Assembly: GCA_009823505.1 (NCBI GenBank)
Contig: VZQC01007982.1
Coordinates: forward strand, 7,199,785 to 7,263,784
Direction of reading: 5' to 3'
Length of the DNA stretch: 64,000 nt
Origin: Rhizomys pruinosus
Lineage: Eukaryota; Chordata; Mammalia; Rodentia; Spalacidae
This document shows positions 11,311 through 22,599 of the stretch, in pieces. The translations under genes and the position numbers were made by a program. The notes under the pieces were generated by a model that saw nothing but the letters and a program-made list of their open reading frames with translations, did not search any database and was not told where the DNA came from. How positions within the stretch are numbered: the stretch's first letter is position 1; the number at the start of each line of letters is the position of its first letter.

Positions 11311-11906
11311 AAATAGAAAAAAGAAAAACATATGATGCCAGTAAAAAGTCTAGCAATGGTTGAAAACAGGAAAGTTTCACAAAGAGAAAACAAGTCCAGT
11401 CAGAAAGAATGAGATACAAGTGGGGAACAAGTAGATTAAGTGAACTATTGGTCAATATGAACACACATTGAAAGAGTGATGTTATGAATTAATTTTGAAA
11501 GGAGGTTAAAATAACTAAGGGGAAATATAACTGACATTGAAGGGGTGGGCACTGTTCACTGAAGTTTACAGAAAGCAGCTATGCATACATTCTACAAAAG
11601 CTGGATTGACTGATTAGAACTTCAGTTCTAATGTGACTGTCGAGAGGTTAGAAGGCTGCAGGTCTAGAGTCAAACTAGCTTGGATTATCTTAGCCTCTTA
11701 ATTAGCCATTTATTGACCTGTGTATATGACCCAACATCCCTTTAACTAGTAGGTAAGTCCTTTGGGAATGTATGGACAGGTCTGTAGCTCTTACCAACCT
11801 AAAAGCTAAGAATGTCATTAGACAGAATCTGAGTGCTTATGGCAGAGGTCTCCCACTTTTCTTTAACCTACCCACCTAATGTTCCATCAGTATATTTTTA
11901 TTTATT
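11311..11906. other. Interval without recognised feature
   Basis: AT-rich sequence between two SINEs with no repeat family recognised by eye. Confidence 0.4.
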
Positions 11907-12054
11907 TTTTGCTTTTTTTGAGACAGGGTCTCCTTGTAGCCTCTGCTGGCCTAGAAGTCATTATGTAGATCAAGCTGGACTTGAACTCACAGATAACTGC
12001 CTGCCTCTGCCTCTTGAGTGCTGGGATTAAAGGCATGCACTACCATGCCCAGCC
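11907..12054 (-). mobile_element. B1 SINE
   Basis: T-rich start, then gagacagggtctccttgtag, atcaagctggacttgaactc, gagtgctgggattaaaggca and tgcactaccatgcccagc. Nearly full length. Confidence 0.92.
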
Positions 12055-12891
12055 TTCCGCCGATATATTTGAAGTGTCTTGATTTATAACTTTTGTTATT
12101 CTAAAATCTTTATAAAATTGTCACATATTGGAACATGTTATTTGAAGTAACCTAGATCTGTGTTCTTGGGCCATGCTTACTTATACCAGGCTTCATATAA
12201 ACTATCTCTTATTACCTTTTAGGTGAGAGCTGGGTTTTTTTTTTTTGGCATTAAAAACACATACAGTAGTGGTATGTGTTATCACTTCTAAGTGCTTGAA
12301 ATGATTAAAATGAAGTTAGGGCCATTAACTTTGGATTTTCATCAGAAATGTTAAAGATCTCAGGTGTCTATTCTTCCTCTGCTTCCTGGATCGTTCTAAC
12401 AGTTCTAAAACTGTTAGGGCAATATAGGGCAGGAGCTAGCCATGTGGCCTGTGAGGAGGGTGTCCACGCAGAAATGAGCCTGGTCCAGGTCAGATAAAAA
12501 GCAGAATGAGAGGGGTATTTGCCCAGAGAGCTGATCAGCATGGAGCCTCAGACACCAAGTGGAGTAAGGTGAGTATGAACACATATGAGTGCTTGGTGCA
12601 AAATGGTGGAGACCCTGGAGAGTGAGATGGTGCCTGTGGAGCAGGGTGTAGGGACCCCCAGGAGGGGCTGCCTCACACAGTGAGTCACAGCTCAGTTTGG
12701 GGCAGGAGAGAGTCTCTTTGGATGGTGGCCAACTGGCATGATGTGTTGAGTTGGTAAGAGAATGTGTGTATACAAGTGGAAGGCAGAGAAACATGTGCGT
12801 ACATGAGTGGATGGCAGAGAAGAAGGCAGACAGTAATGAAATGAAAAGTTGTTATTGAAATAAGTAAGTATTCAGGATGATTATATGTATA
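12055..12891. other. Interval without recognised feature
   Basis: The minus-strand ORF at 12414-12794 is 126 codons long but has no domain I recognise and sits in imperfectly repeated G/A-rich sequence (the gagtggatggcagagaag type at 12740-12830). I treat it as chance. Confidence 0.4.
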
Positions 12892-12953
12892 TGAGAGAGA
12901 GAGAGAGGAAGGAGGAGGAGGAGGAGGAGGAGGAGGAGGAGGAGGAGGAGGAG
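12892..12953. repeat. (GA)n/(GGA)n microsatellite
   Basis: A GA run followed by about fifteen GGA units. On the minus strand it reads as a leucine run, which explains the short ORF there. Confidence 0.95.
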
Positions 12954-13098
12954 AGAATATGAAAGGATAGAGCTATAGAGGACCCCATAGTATTGGATTG
13001 GAATTGTAGGCACTTGTGTGAACTTGAGGTTCTCAATGTGGTCAGACAAGTATAGATTTACAAGTGTGTATATGGATGTAATCATGCATATGTATCCT

Positions 13099-13304
13099 TT
13101 TTAAGTTTTTTTTATTTTTAGTATATGTGTGTGTGTGGATGTGCAGGTGAGTGTGGGTGCCTGAGAAGGAAAGAGATATCAGATTCTCCTGGAGCTGGAG
13201 CTGCAGGTGGCTGTGAGCTGCTGAATGTGGGTGCTGGGAATTGAACTCCGGTCCTGTAGAAGAGTACACAGTGCTCTCAACTGCTGAAGCATCTCTACCG
13301 CCTC
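13099..13304 (-). mobile_element. Diverged B2-class SINE
   Basis: T-rich tail complement, tatatgtgtgtgtgtggatg, ctcctggagctggagctgca, tgggtgctgggaattgaact, then ctgctgaagcatctctaccg. Most features of the B2 plan are kept despite substitutions. Confidence 0.8.
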
Positions 13305-13364
13305 ATATGCATTCTTAGCCCAGGCTCAGGGATCAAACAGTACTATTTGAACCTTGTAGTTACA

Positions 13365-13745
13365 GTTCTGTTGCTGTGACAAATCATCCTAAGGATAGCA
13401 ACTTAAGGGAGAAAGTGTTTATTTTTGGCTCACAGTTTGAGTACGATCCATCATAAAGGTGAAAGTCATGGTGGCAGGAGCACGATCCATCATAAGGGTG
13501 AAAGTCATGGTGGCAGGAGCTTGAAGCAGTGGGTGGCAGCATACTTAGAGTCAGGAAACTGGAGATGAATGCTGGTGCCCAGCTAACATTTATGTAATTT
13601 AGGACTCCAACCCAAGGACTGGTGATACCTACTTTCAGTGTGAGTTTTCCCACTTTAATTAACCCGATCAAGTTAGTCTCTCACAGGTGTGCTGAAAGAT
13701 GACTCCACAGCCTGTCAAGGTGACGGTTCACAGTAACCATCACAG
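13365..13745 (-). mobile_element. MaLR-type LTR with an internal tandem duplication
   Basis: The plus text contains ttctgttgctgtgacaaat, tttatttttggctcacag and, at the end, cacagtaaccatcacag, the reverse complement of a MaLR-type LTR start. Inside it a 39-bp segment is repeated in tandem (13444-13521) with one visible difference (aaaggt/aagggt). Edges approximate. Confidence 0.65.
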
Positions 13746-13799
13746 TGAGCATTACCGTCACACCCAATAGAGCTCTCATCAGAAAGTTGGTGCCTCTCT

Positions 13800-14113
13800 C
13801 CCCCAGTTCTCATGCTGAAATAATTCTCAGTGTGATGGTATCAAGAGGCGAGGCATTTGGGGAAATGATTAAATCACGAGGGTTCCGTGGTCATGAATGG
13901 GATTAGTGTTCTTATATAAGAGGTTGAAGCAAGCTTGCCCTTTCCGCTATGAGGACTCAGCAAAAAGGCATTTATCAGAGTGGATTCTCCCTATATATCA
14001 AATTTACTGGTGCTTTGTGGGTTTCCCAGCCTTCAGATCTATGAGCAATACATTTCCGCTATTAGGAAATTACATAGCTTAAGGAATTGTTACAGCAGTC
14101 TGAATGTACTAAG
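13800..14113 (+). mobile_element. Old MaLR LTR (MLT1-like)
   Basis: Matches the MLT1 plan in order: gtgtgatggtatcaagaggc, ggaaatgattaaatcacgag, gaatgggattagtgttctta, a TATA-like tatataagag, gctatgaggactcagcaaaa, ttcccagccttcagatctat, and an end reading aatgtactaagac. Confidence 0.75.
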
Positions 14114-14530
14114 ACAAAAAATGACAGTAGCATTTTATAACCCCTTAATATACAGTAGTATAAATCAGCACATAAATAAATTAGAATTTTGAAGAGAGAG
14201 TAGAAAATTTAAACACTTTCAGACTATGCACAAAATGCACATTTTAAAAATGGAATAACGAAAAAGAACTTTATGGAGGGGCGGTCTGACAGTCCTCATC
14301 TGTATTGAAGCAAATCAAAATCATGCACCATCTGAAAAAAAATTCCACAAAAAGAACATAGCTTCAGTTTAAGACAAAGATGTCAAGGGTGCATTTCCAG
14401 AAGGAGACAGGAGACAAATCCAAAGTGAGGAGCATATTTCAAAATAGCCTTTAATCATTCGATGACATTGTCAAGGTTGTAGCAGGCAAGGCAAGGTAGA
14501 GGAATTGTTTTAGATTAAAAGAGAATGAAA
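14114..14530. other. Interval without recognised feature
   Basis: A-rich sequence leading into the minisatellite. Nothing recognised. Confidence 0.4.
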
Positions 14531-14777
14531 AGACACACCAACAATATAAAGATACACCAACGATGTAAAGACACACCAACAATGTAAAGACACACCAACA
14601 ATGTAAAGACATACCAACAATATAAAGACAAACCAACAATATAAAGACACACCAACAATATAAAGACACACCAACGATGTAAAGACACACCAACAATATA
14701 AAGACATACCAACAATATAAAGACACACCAACAATATAAAAACACACCAACAATATAAAGACACACCAACAATATAA
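14531..14777. repeat. 19-bp minisatellite, 13 tandem copies
   Basis: The unit agacacaccaacaatataa repeats exactly 13 times in register, with point variants (aac/aacg, ata/atg, aca/ata/aaa). Because 19 is not a multiple of 3 and no unit has a stop on the minus strand, all three minus frames stay open and read a 19-residue period of hydrophobic Leu/Val/Ile/Cys/Tyr. The overlapping 90-124-codon ORFs here are therefore products of the repeat. Confidence 0.97.
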
Positions 14778-14802
14778 AGCACATCATTTTGAACTGTATC
14801 TT

Positions 14803-15024
14803 TTAAAATTTTATTTATTATTTTTAAATTATATGTGTATGTGTGTATTGCCTGCATATGTATGTCAGTGCATCCATCATGCAATGCCCACAGAAGTCAG
14901 AAGAGGGCATCAGATTCCCTGGAATTGAAATTACAGATGGTTGTTAGCTTCCATGTGGGTCCTGGTAATCGAACCCAGATCCTCTGAAAGAGTGCTCTTA
15001 ACTGCTGAGCCATCTCTCCAGCCC
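14803..15024 (-). mobile_element. B2-class SINE
   Basis: Plus text follows the reverse complement of B2: tttattatttttaaattata, tattgcctgcatatgtatgt, ccctggaattgaaattacag, ttaactgctgagccatctct. Flanks tgaactgtatctttt and tgaatcctatctttt look like a decayed target-site duplication. Confidence 0.9.
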
Positions 15025-16437
15025 TTGAATCCTATCTTTTTGATATGAAGGACATATTTTATTAGGAAAGAGCAAAAATCAACCAGCTCTGAAGATTAGA
15101 ATACCAAGTTAATTTCTTGATTTTGATGATTATATGAGTTTTAAAAATAATTATTATAATCTTGGCAGGAAACACGAAAGTGTGCAGAGGCAGGTGGACC
15201 ATGGGCTGGTAATTTATCTGAAGGGACTAAAGGGAGAAAGTTCTTTGTATTATACTTGCAACTATTCTGTATTTTAACTTTTTTTTCAAAATAAAAACAA
15301 ATGTTCTATTTTTTTCCCCTGGCAATATTGTGGACAAAATGTCCTAAGAAAACCTAGTACAAGATATTTAAAATGCTGAGTATAAAGTCAAAGCATGGGT
15401 GAGCAGACAGCAGTAAGAGAAGCCAGCAGAGACCAGAATGTTGAGAAGGCACAGTTCCCAGGACTCAGCAAGCTTGGAGTGCAAGCTTTCCCTGAGAGTG
15501 TGTGTTCTGTAGCTCAGCTTTCCACAGAATGCATAAGAAAGGAACCCCTCAGTGGGTGGTCTGATCAGAGAAATGGGTCTGTTCTGGACACTGAAGGAGA
15601 TGTCATGTCTTAGTCTTGGCCAAGTGTAGAAAGGAACTATCATTAAAACATTCTCTTGAGAATTTACTCTCTCCCTTTATTTTCAGAAACATTTTGGCTC
15701 ACAGTTTGAGGGAATACAGCCCAGAGTGGCACCACTGGAGTGTGGGGTGGAGGCTTGGTGGCTTGGTGGCTTGTTGGAGGACAACTCCATGGTGGAGGGA
15801 ATATGCATCTGGGATTCCTCCCCTCCTCACCTCTGGGAGTAACAGGAGGCACAGACTCTCTTGAGAATTCTTAATCCACAGCCTACCCTGTATGAAGAAT
15901 TGAGGCTGGAATTCATAGCACCAGCGTGATCAGAAAAATTTCAAGCTGATCCATCATGGTTACACGGTATATCCTTGTCAGGTTTTCTGTAATATGGATC
16001 TCAAATGAAGCTCTTAGAACCTGGCATTGCTTTCATGTTGAGAGGTGGAGGCCCTGTCAGGTGCTCAGCTGTAGGATGCCTGTAGTGAGACTGGACAGAT
16101 AAATGGACTCAGAACAGTGAACAGAAGGAAGAAGGGACAGAGAGTTATCTCCCTGGATCCTCCAAGTTCCTGTTAACCAAAATCTGTCCATGGACAGGAA
16201 ATTTCCTCATACTTCTAGGTTATTGTATCTGGCCACCCTCAGTAGTTGTTTGAGATGCCAGACTCATCATTTAGGTTTGGAAGTAGGGAAAGAAGCCACC
16301 AGGTATTCATGTGTGGCTGCTGGATTGGCTCATGTGGTAAAGGGAAGATCCAGATAACACTGGGAAAGTACTGGCCAGTCACTACGGATACGTGCATGGA
16401 GAAGACAGACAGCCAATCTCCAATCTAGATGGTACAG
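15025..16437. other. Interval without recognised gene
   Basis: Around 15690-15860 words such as cattttggctcacagtttga and catggtggagggaata recall LTR fragments but are too weak to call. A short (cttggtgg)3-like run lies near 15752. ORFs at 15395-15864 have no domains. Confidence 0.35.
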
Positions 16438-16567
16438 ATTTGTTTTTTGAGACAGGGTTTCCCTGTAGCTCCAGCTGGCCTGCAATTCAATAAGCAGACC
16501 AGGCTGGTCTCTAGGTCACAGAGATCCTCCTGCCTGTGATGGGATTAAAGACATGGGCTACCAAGCA
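16438..16567 (-). mobile_element. B1 SINE
   Basis: gttttttgagacagggtttc, cctgtagctccagctggcct, gaccaggctggtctctaggt and gatgggattaaagacatggg mark a nearly complete minus-strand B1. Confidence 0.9.
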
Positions 16568-16594
16568 CAGTGATACAGAAAATTTTAATCAGAT

Positions 16595-16790
16595 GCTGTT
16601 ATGGTGTGAATGTGGACTGTCTTCATGGGCTCATGTGTTTGAATACTTATTCTCAACTGGTGGTATTGTTTTTGGAGGTTTCAGAACTTTTAAAATATGG
16701 GTCTATTTGATGGGTACAGGGCTGTAGAACAAGTCCTTCCTCCCTTAAATTGGTTTGTTGGTTATAGTGACCAGAAAAGTGACTTATACA
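16595..16790 (+). mobile_element. MaLR (MT-like) LTR fragment
   Basis: tgttatggtgtgaatgtg, catgggctcatgtgtttgaa and gtgaccagaaaagtgactta correspond to the start, early part and end of the same LTR type found at 48227. The central part is deleted. Confidence 0.6.
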
Positions 16791-16867
16791 GGTATAGTCT
16801 CCACCATGTGATGACCTTGATCTAATTATGAACTCTTATTTTAGGTTTCACTCCATATTTGTTATTG

Positions 16868-17073
16868 TTTGTTTATTATTTTTATTTTATGTTATGTATT
16901 GCCTGCATGTATGTAAGTGTACCTGTGTTGTGTAATGCCCACAGAGTACAGCTGAGGACATTGGATCCCCTGGAACTGGAGATAGTTGTTAGCCACCATG
17001 TGGGTCTTGGGATTTGAACCCAGGCCTTCTGTGAAAACAGCCCTCTTAACCGCTGAGCCATCTCTCCAGCCCC
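16868..17073 (-). mobile_element. B2-class SINE
   Basis: tattgcctgcatgtatgtaa, gatcccctggaactggagat, gccaccatgtgggtcttggg and aaccgctgagccatctctcc show the whole B2 plan. Single-motif, older copy. Confidence 0.92.
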
Positions 17074-18429
17074 AATTCCATGTTTTTCATTATATGAGCT
17101 AGATACACTAATCCCTTTTCAGAGAGAAGATTTGAATAAGGCCAACTAGATGGACACAACATTCTTTTCAAGGTGGTAGCTAGCTGTGATGTTGGAGGAT
17201 ACATAACATGCATTGTAGTCCATGAACTGTGTCTCCTGCGGGTGCTATACTAATAGTCTCTCTCCCTTGGTCAGGCATTAAACTGCCCTTGTTGGGTTCC
17301 AGTTTGTGGCAGATGGTTTTGGTGGCTTCTTTACATACCTTCAGCATTCCCTTCTGCATGCTGGAGGCTGCACACTGTGAACATCTGCAAACTCTATGGC
17401 TATTAGATATATAGGCAGAGATTTGAAAAGAGCAAGCCAAGATTCAAGTGTCAAAATGAGCTCTCTAGAAGCAGTTCTGAATGACTGATTGAGCTGGGCA
17501 CAGTAGATAATTTCTCTAGCTTCCACACATTAGCTTCCTGGGTTCTACACTGATTTGCAATTTCCTGGCAGGGCTGAGCAACAGGAATCCATAGTGATAA
17601 ATTGGGTGATAATACAGGTTCTCCCCACTTGCTGTCTTGTTTCTCCCTTCTGGGTACTTTCTGGGCTTACCCCCAAATAAATTACTTGCACTCAGATCCT
17701 TGTTAGGGCTTGTGTGTGGGGAACACAAATTAAAACACATTTCTTGTACTTGCACTCAAATCCATGTTAGGGCTTGTGTGTGGGGAACCCAAATGAAAAC
17801 ACGTTTGTTTTACTTAACACATTTGCAATAACTCTACATGGACAGTTAATACTATGATTGCATCACAGCATCAGGACTCATTCTGCTTCTACCATAGAGT
17901 GTCAGGCCTAGATTTGCATGGACATCAATTTCAATTACTTTACCCTGAAGTTTACTTCTTGGCCTGCTGGGCACTAAGGAGTTCATTGATAAGTGGTTCC
18001 TGCAGCCTTTCAGTTCATGTAGCTCTTACTGATTCTCCTCTTCTTCCTCCTCCTCAGGAGAGCCAGTACCTCTAATCCTTTAGCATCCAAATTTTGGAGC
18101 CAAGTTCTTCAAGTGGGTCATTAGCATGATTATGAGAGAGGCTGTATTAAATTACACTCTCTGGATTAGACTGTTTTTTATGTGATTAGAAAGAATACTA
18201 TATCTGGGTATGGGTTCAATTCTAGCCATTAGAAAACAATATACAATTTGTTAAATCAGTGCATTTGCTTCATTCTTGACATGCATGCTTAACTCTACAA
18301 GTGTTAAACCCCAGCCAGAAAATTTAACCTTTCTTGGGCATTTGATATGCTCAGCTACTTTGGAGAATGCTATAGGACCAAAGAATCTCATGACTAGAGG
18401 CCCCTTATATAATCATTGCAACATAACAT
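17074..18429. other. Interval without gene, with a local 64-bp tandem duplication
   Basis: Nothing coding is recognised; ORFs on both strands overlap without domains. 17684-17811 is listed separately as a tandem duplication. Confidence 0.4.
17684..17811. repeat. 64-bp tandem duplication
   Basis: The segment beginning acttgcactcagatcc (17684) recurs beginning acttgcactcaaatcc (17748), and both continue through gttagggcttgtgtgtgggg. The two copies differ at scattered bases, so the duplication is not recent. Confidence 0.9.
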
Positions 18430-19045
18430 TCTAACTTGTCTTCTGCTGCTATGACAAAACACTGACCAAAACCAACTTAGGGGAAGAAAGGGCTCATTTC
18501 ATCCTGTAAGTTACAGTCCATTATCAAGGGAAGCCAAGACAAGAGTGCAAGGTAGGAACTGGGAGGCAGGAATTGATGCAGAGACCATGGAGGAAAGCTG
18601 CTTACCAGTTTCCTTCCCCTGACTTTCTCAGTTAATTTTTGAAAAATTTTATTTATTTTTATGTGTATAAATGCAGGTTGGTGCACCACCCGTGTTGTGC
18701 AATGCCGCGGAGGTCAGAAGAGGGCATCAGATTCTCCTAGAACTGGAGGTAAAGACAGTTCTCAGCCACCATGTGGGTGCTGGGAATCGAACCTGGGTCC
18801 TCTGCAAGAGCAGTTGGCACTCTTAACCACTAGGCCATCTCTCCAGCCTCTCTCAGTTATTTTTGTTACAGAGCCTAGGGCCACTTGCCCAGGGATGGCA
18901 CCACTCTCAGTGAGCTCAGCCTTCCTGTTGTAATCAAGAAAATGCCCTCACTCCATGCCAACAGACCAGTCTGATGGAGGGAATTCCTCAATTGAGGTTC
19001 CCTCTTCCTGGGTGTGTCAAGTTGGCCATCCAAGCTGACTGTGAC
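18430..19045 (-). mobile_element. MaLR-type LTR split by a B2 SINE
   Basis: 18430-18641 and 18851-19045 together read as the reverse complement of the LTR type at the right end of the window: gctgctatgacaaaacactg, gatgcagagaccatggagga, cagggatggcaccactctca, cctcaattgaggttccctct, gtgtgtcaagttggccatcc. The SINE lies between the two pieces. Confidence 0.7.
18626..18865 (-). mobile_element. B2-class SINE inserted in an LTR
   Basis: Body at 18642-18850. Flanks tctcagttaatttttg (18626-18641) and tctcagttatttttg (18851-18865) are a target-site duplication differing by one base. Single-motif form with a CpG-bearing body (gcaatgccgcggaggtcaga). Confidence 0.93.
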
Positions 19046-19511
19046 CGATGCTGACCTCTTTAGCAATTACAGTTGTTTCATATACACCTTCTTTGTCTAC
19101 AATGTCTAACCCTCTCTTTGTCCTTTCCTCAATGCTCTGTCTCACTCTAGGTCTGAGGAAGACCAGTAAAAAGTGACCATGCCACAGCACGAATGCTAGT
19201 TGTGTGGAAATTTCCCATGACAAAGAAATTAGTCTATTATATTTGAATTAGTGGAATTCTTAGGACATTGGCAGAATGAAGCCAGATTCTTTGCAAGAAT
19301 ATAAAGTCCTTGTTCTCCTCTTAAGACTGCATGTGTCGTGCCTCTGTTGTTTGCATTTCTTTTAACATTCTGGGCTTCCAAGGTCCCAAAACTCTGTTTA
19401 CAACATGGTGGGGCTTTTCTAGCTATTCTCCACATTCTTTTCACAAACCAGTTCCAAAGGCCTACAAATCATATGGTAGGTCTGTTACAGCAACAATCCC
19501 ACTTCGGTATT
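19046..19511. other. Interval without recognised feature
   Basis: The ORFs on both strands at 19017-19616 have no recognisable domain; no repeat was identified. Confidence 0.4.
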
Positions 19512-19893
19512 GGTCACTTTTCTCATTGCTGTAAGTGCTTGACAAAGCAACTCAGGGAAGGGTTCATTTTGGCTCAGTCTGAGGGTCTACTCCATCATGG
19601 CGGGAGGGCATGTTGACAACAGCAGCTCTAATGTGGTGGCAGTAGCGTAAAGAAACTAGTCGCTTGTGTCTATAACCAGAAAACAGAGACTGACAGGCAT
19701 GAGTGCTCAGCTTGCTTGCTTCTTTCGAGTCTGTTCTAGATTTCAGCTTTAGGGATGGTACTGCCCATACTCAGGCCTTCCCTCCTCAGGTAAACCTTTC
19801 TTGAAACACTGTCACAGACAGACACTAGTGTCTGTGACAGTGATTCCATGATTTTAAACTTAGTCAAGTTACCAATGAACATTAGTCATAACA
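19512..19893 (-). mobile_element. MaLR-type LTR
   Basis: tcacttttctcattgctgta, ttcattttggctcagtctga, tccatcatggcgggagggca and, at the end, cttagtcaagttaccaatga are the reverse complement of a MaLR LTR. The palindrome at 19807-19842 is inside it. Confidence 0.65.
19807..19842. repeat. Perfect inverted repeat (14-bp arms)
   Basis: cactgtcacagaca and tgtctgtgacagtg are exact reverse complements separated by 8 bases (gacactag). A second overlapping palindrome, agacactagtgtct, shares the right part. It could form a hairpin in single-stranded DNA or RNA. Confidence 0.9.
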
Positions 19894-20295
19894 AATGCAT
19901 AAAAATATCAAATACAAACATGAAAGTATTACCAGTCTCTAGGAAAAGTAGAGGAATAAAGAATGGATGAGAAATCTTATCCTTTAAAGCAGACAGAAAG
20001 TGATTTAAAAAAATGAGAAAACACTTAATTTAAGTCTAAATGAAATAAATTAATAACATATACAATTAACATTGTAGTAACATAATTCCATCAGCTCATT
20101 TAAATTTAGCAAGATATTTAGTCTTAATGATACTTTAAGACATGATTTTTATAATAGTATTCACAATTATAGTTTTAGAAGAGACAATAAACTGAATGTT
20201 ATAAAAAGCCATAAGCCACTGTCTATAAACACTTTAATAGGAAGACTAATTTTAAGCATAAAATTCATGCCTTTTAATTATAGCAGCATTGGTAT

Positions 20296-20985
20296 AATAG
20301 GAGTTGGTGAAGTTTGACTCTGGACTGTCCCTCAAACACACCAGGCTCCATCTGCAGCTGGGTCCTGCTGGGAAATAGGGGAACATTTAAGAGATGGGGC
20401 TTATTGGGAGGACTTCAGGCCATGGGAGTGCACCCTAGAAGGGTGTACTGGGCCTCCAGTACCCTCATCTTTTGTGCTCCACAGTTATGGGATGGGTAGC
20501 TTTGCCCTGCTGTTCACTCCTGTCGTGCTGTTGTGCACCTCAGGCTCAAAGCAATGGGACCAATTGATCATGACCCCCTGAAACTGTGAACCAAAATAAA
20601 CCTTTTCTTTCTCTCTTTTTTAATTAATTAATTAATTATTATTATTTTTTGCCTGTGTGTCTGTATGGTGCATATATGCATGTTCATGTGTTTGGGTGTG
20701 TGCTGGATAGCTCTAGCTGTCAACATGTGGAACACCCAGGTTGACATGCAGACTCTGCCTCCATCACTCCCTGCCTTATTCCTTGAGGTGTAGTCTCTCA
20801 GCTGAACACAGAACTCACCAGTCACCTCATCTGGCTAGCCAGCTTACTCTGGAAATCTTCTGAGTCCTGGAATTACAGTTAGGCTTCCATGCCCAGCAAG
20901 GGCCTTTCACACTGCTCTATTTCTCCAGTCTCTTTTCTTTGATTTATCTTAGGTATCCATCATAGCAACAGAAAACTGATGAATT
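20296..20985 (+). mobile_element. MaLR-type LTR split by a B4-class SINE
   Basis: 20296-20610 and about 20926-20985 read as one LTR: ctcaaacacaccaggctcca, ggtgtactgggcctccagta, gaaactgtgaaccaaaataa (with an AATAAA signal), then catcatagcaacagaaaact. The B4 element lies between. Confidence 0.6.
20620..20925 (-). mobile_element. B4-class SINE inside an LTR
   Basis: Begins with a TTAA-rich run (20620-20640), then tttgcctgtgtgtctgtatg, acacccaggttgacatgcag, tccttgaggtgtagtctctc and ttctgagtcctggaattaca. Diverged, so the class call rests on element order. Confidence 0.55.
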
Positions 20986-22286
20986 CACTGGTACCATGGT
21001 AGAAATGATATTTCATTCCATTTCTCCACAAATGATGTTAGATCAAGAGCCTTTGTCCTTGAGGTGTCGAAGTTCATCATGTGAAAAAAGAACTATCTCT
21101 TTTCTATTTGAATTTACTTTTAGAGTTCTATGTAAAACAGCATCTACTCTGTTCTCTCTCGTTCTGTTCATTAAGGTTCCCCCATCTGTATTAATCCTGC
21201 CCTGGGAAGGGTCAGTTATGAGATCAGAATTGCTCTGTCCTCCCTTTTCTGCGTAGCTAGGACGTCTGAGCAGCTGCCTCTCTCTTCCTTCTGCCAGCCT
21301 CTGAATCAGCTTTCAGTGGTCCAGCAGCTCCTTCTGGCCAAGAAGGATGTTCTACACACCCATGGACTTCTTCCTATCTGTTCTTCACAGTATTCAGGCC
21401 AAATGGGAGATGTTTGCTAAGACTATGACTCTGGTCAAACTTTTCATATTCTCCATGTATTTCCTTTAAATTTGCTTCAGACTATTCAGTTTGACTCAGT
21501 GTTTACCAAACATCTGTTATGTTCCGGGAACTTTGCTGGATGTTGGCAATCAAATGTGATCAACATACATCTCCTTAGACCTGCATGTGCTGATCTGTTT
21601 CTCAAGCCTCTCTGAACTGTGACAGCGGGAGAGTCTTCTTAGTGGTCTATATTGTTTGTTGATCCCTAGAAGCTCATACTACTGGCTTCCTAGTAATGTT
21701 TTCCCCCCAGATATTTCCTCAAACTAAGCACAATAAAGATAATTTTCTCATACTTTCAAATCCTTTCTCTCCCTACTTCTTTCTGTCTTAGCTTGAACCC
21801 TTACCCATCAAGCCCCCACCCATCACTTCTTTAGTGACTAGCTAAGGGTTACAGTTATTTTCCAGTCTCACTGCTGCTCTGGCCCTTGCCGCCTCCATTC
21901 TGGATTAGCCTAATTGCCTCTTAATTGGTCTCTTTGACTCCATTTTCTCCATTAGTGTTGGCAGATGGATCTTCCTAAAATATCCTCTTGCCACATCACT
22001 GCACCCAGACCTTCAATGAGTCCCCAGTGACTAAAGTGCGAAGCTCAGAGTTCTACTTGATCATTCACTGTCTTCTATTCTAGGGTCCAGCTTTTCCTTT
22101 GCAAACTTATCTTTGTATATACACTTCCTTGAGACTCACTTTTATGTAAGTCCGATACTGATATAATTAGAAAGACTATGGCAAAGATTATTTGGTGATA
22201 TTTTTTCATGTGGGTGTTATGTCAGTATGTCTTGCTTTTGTATGAGACTCCACTGCACACACTGAGCATGGCATTCTTGTTTCCTA
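20986..22286. other. Interval without recognised feature
   Basis: A 1.3-kb block with no repeat I recognise and no domain-bearing ORF. Pyrimidine-rich in 21700-22100. Confidence 0.4.
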
Positions 22287-22445
22287 GCAGTGGTGCTTAG
22301 TCTAAATCATCTGGGGCCTTAAAGGAAATGGATGCTTAGGGCCTCCTATGAGAGTTTCAGAATAGACTTCTCTGGAAATCAGGATTTTAACTTTCTCCAG
22401 TTGATTCTCATGTGCCTCTTGGAGTGAGAAGCTCTGGCTTCTCAG
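22287..22445 (+). mobile_element. MER5-like DNA transposon remnant
   Basis: cagtggtgcttagtctaaat, catctggggccttaaaggaa, ggattttaactttctccagt and tgattctcatgtgcctcttg follow the order of a MER5A-type element. The 3' terminal repeat is not clear. Confidence 0.5.
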
Positions 22446-22599
22446 GAAGGGTGCTCTATTCAATGCATGGCCAGTGTGGTAATATAGGATAAACAACAAG
22501 TTTAACAGCAACACAAGGACATGAAAAGCTCTTGGCCACTGGTACTTAAGAAACTATCAGGTCTTGAGGTAATCTGACATTAGGAGTCTCTCCAGATCA

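Noticed and set aside
12414..12794. 126-codon minus-strand ORF
   Set aside because: No domain, His/Leu/Pro-rich, in sequence with imperfect local repeats. Chance is sufficient.
14451..14884. Three overlapping hydrophobic minus-strand ORFs resembling a membrane protein
   Set aside because: All are products of the 19-bp minisatellite, which has no stop in any minus frame.
15230..15300. Sequence like a transposon or retrogene 3' end (ttgtattatacttgcaacta then A-rich aataaaaac)
   Set aside because: Too short and diverged to assign to a family by eye.
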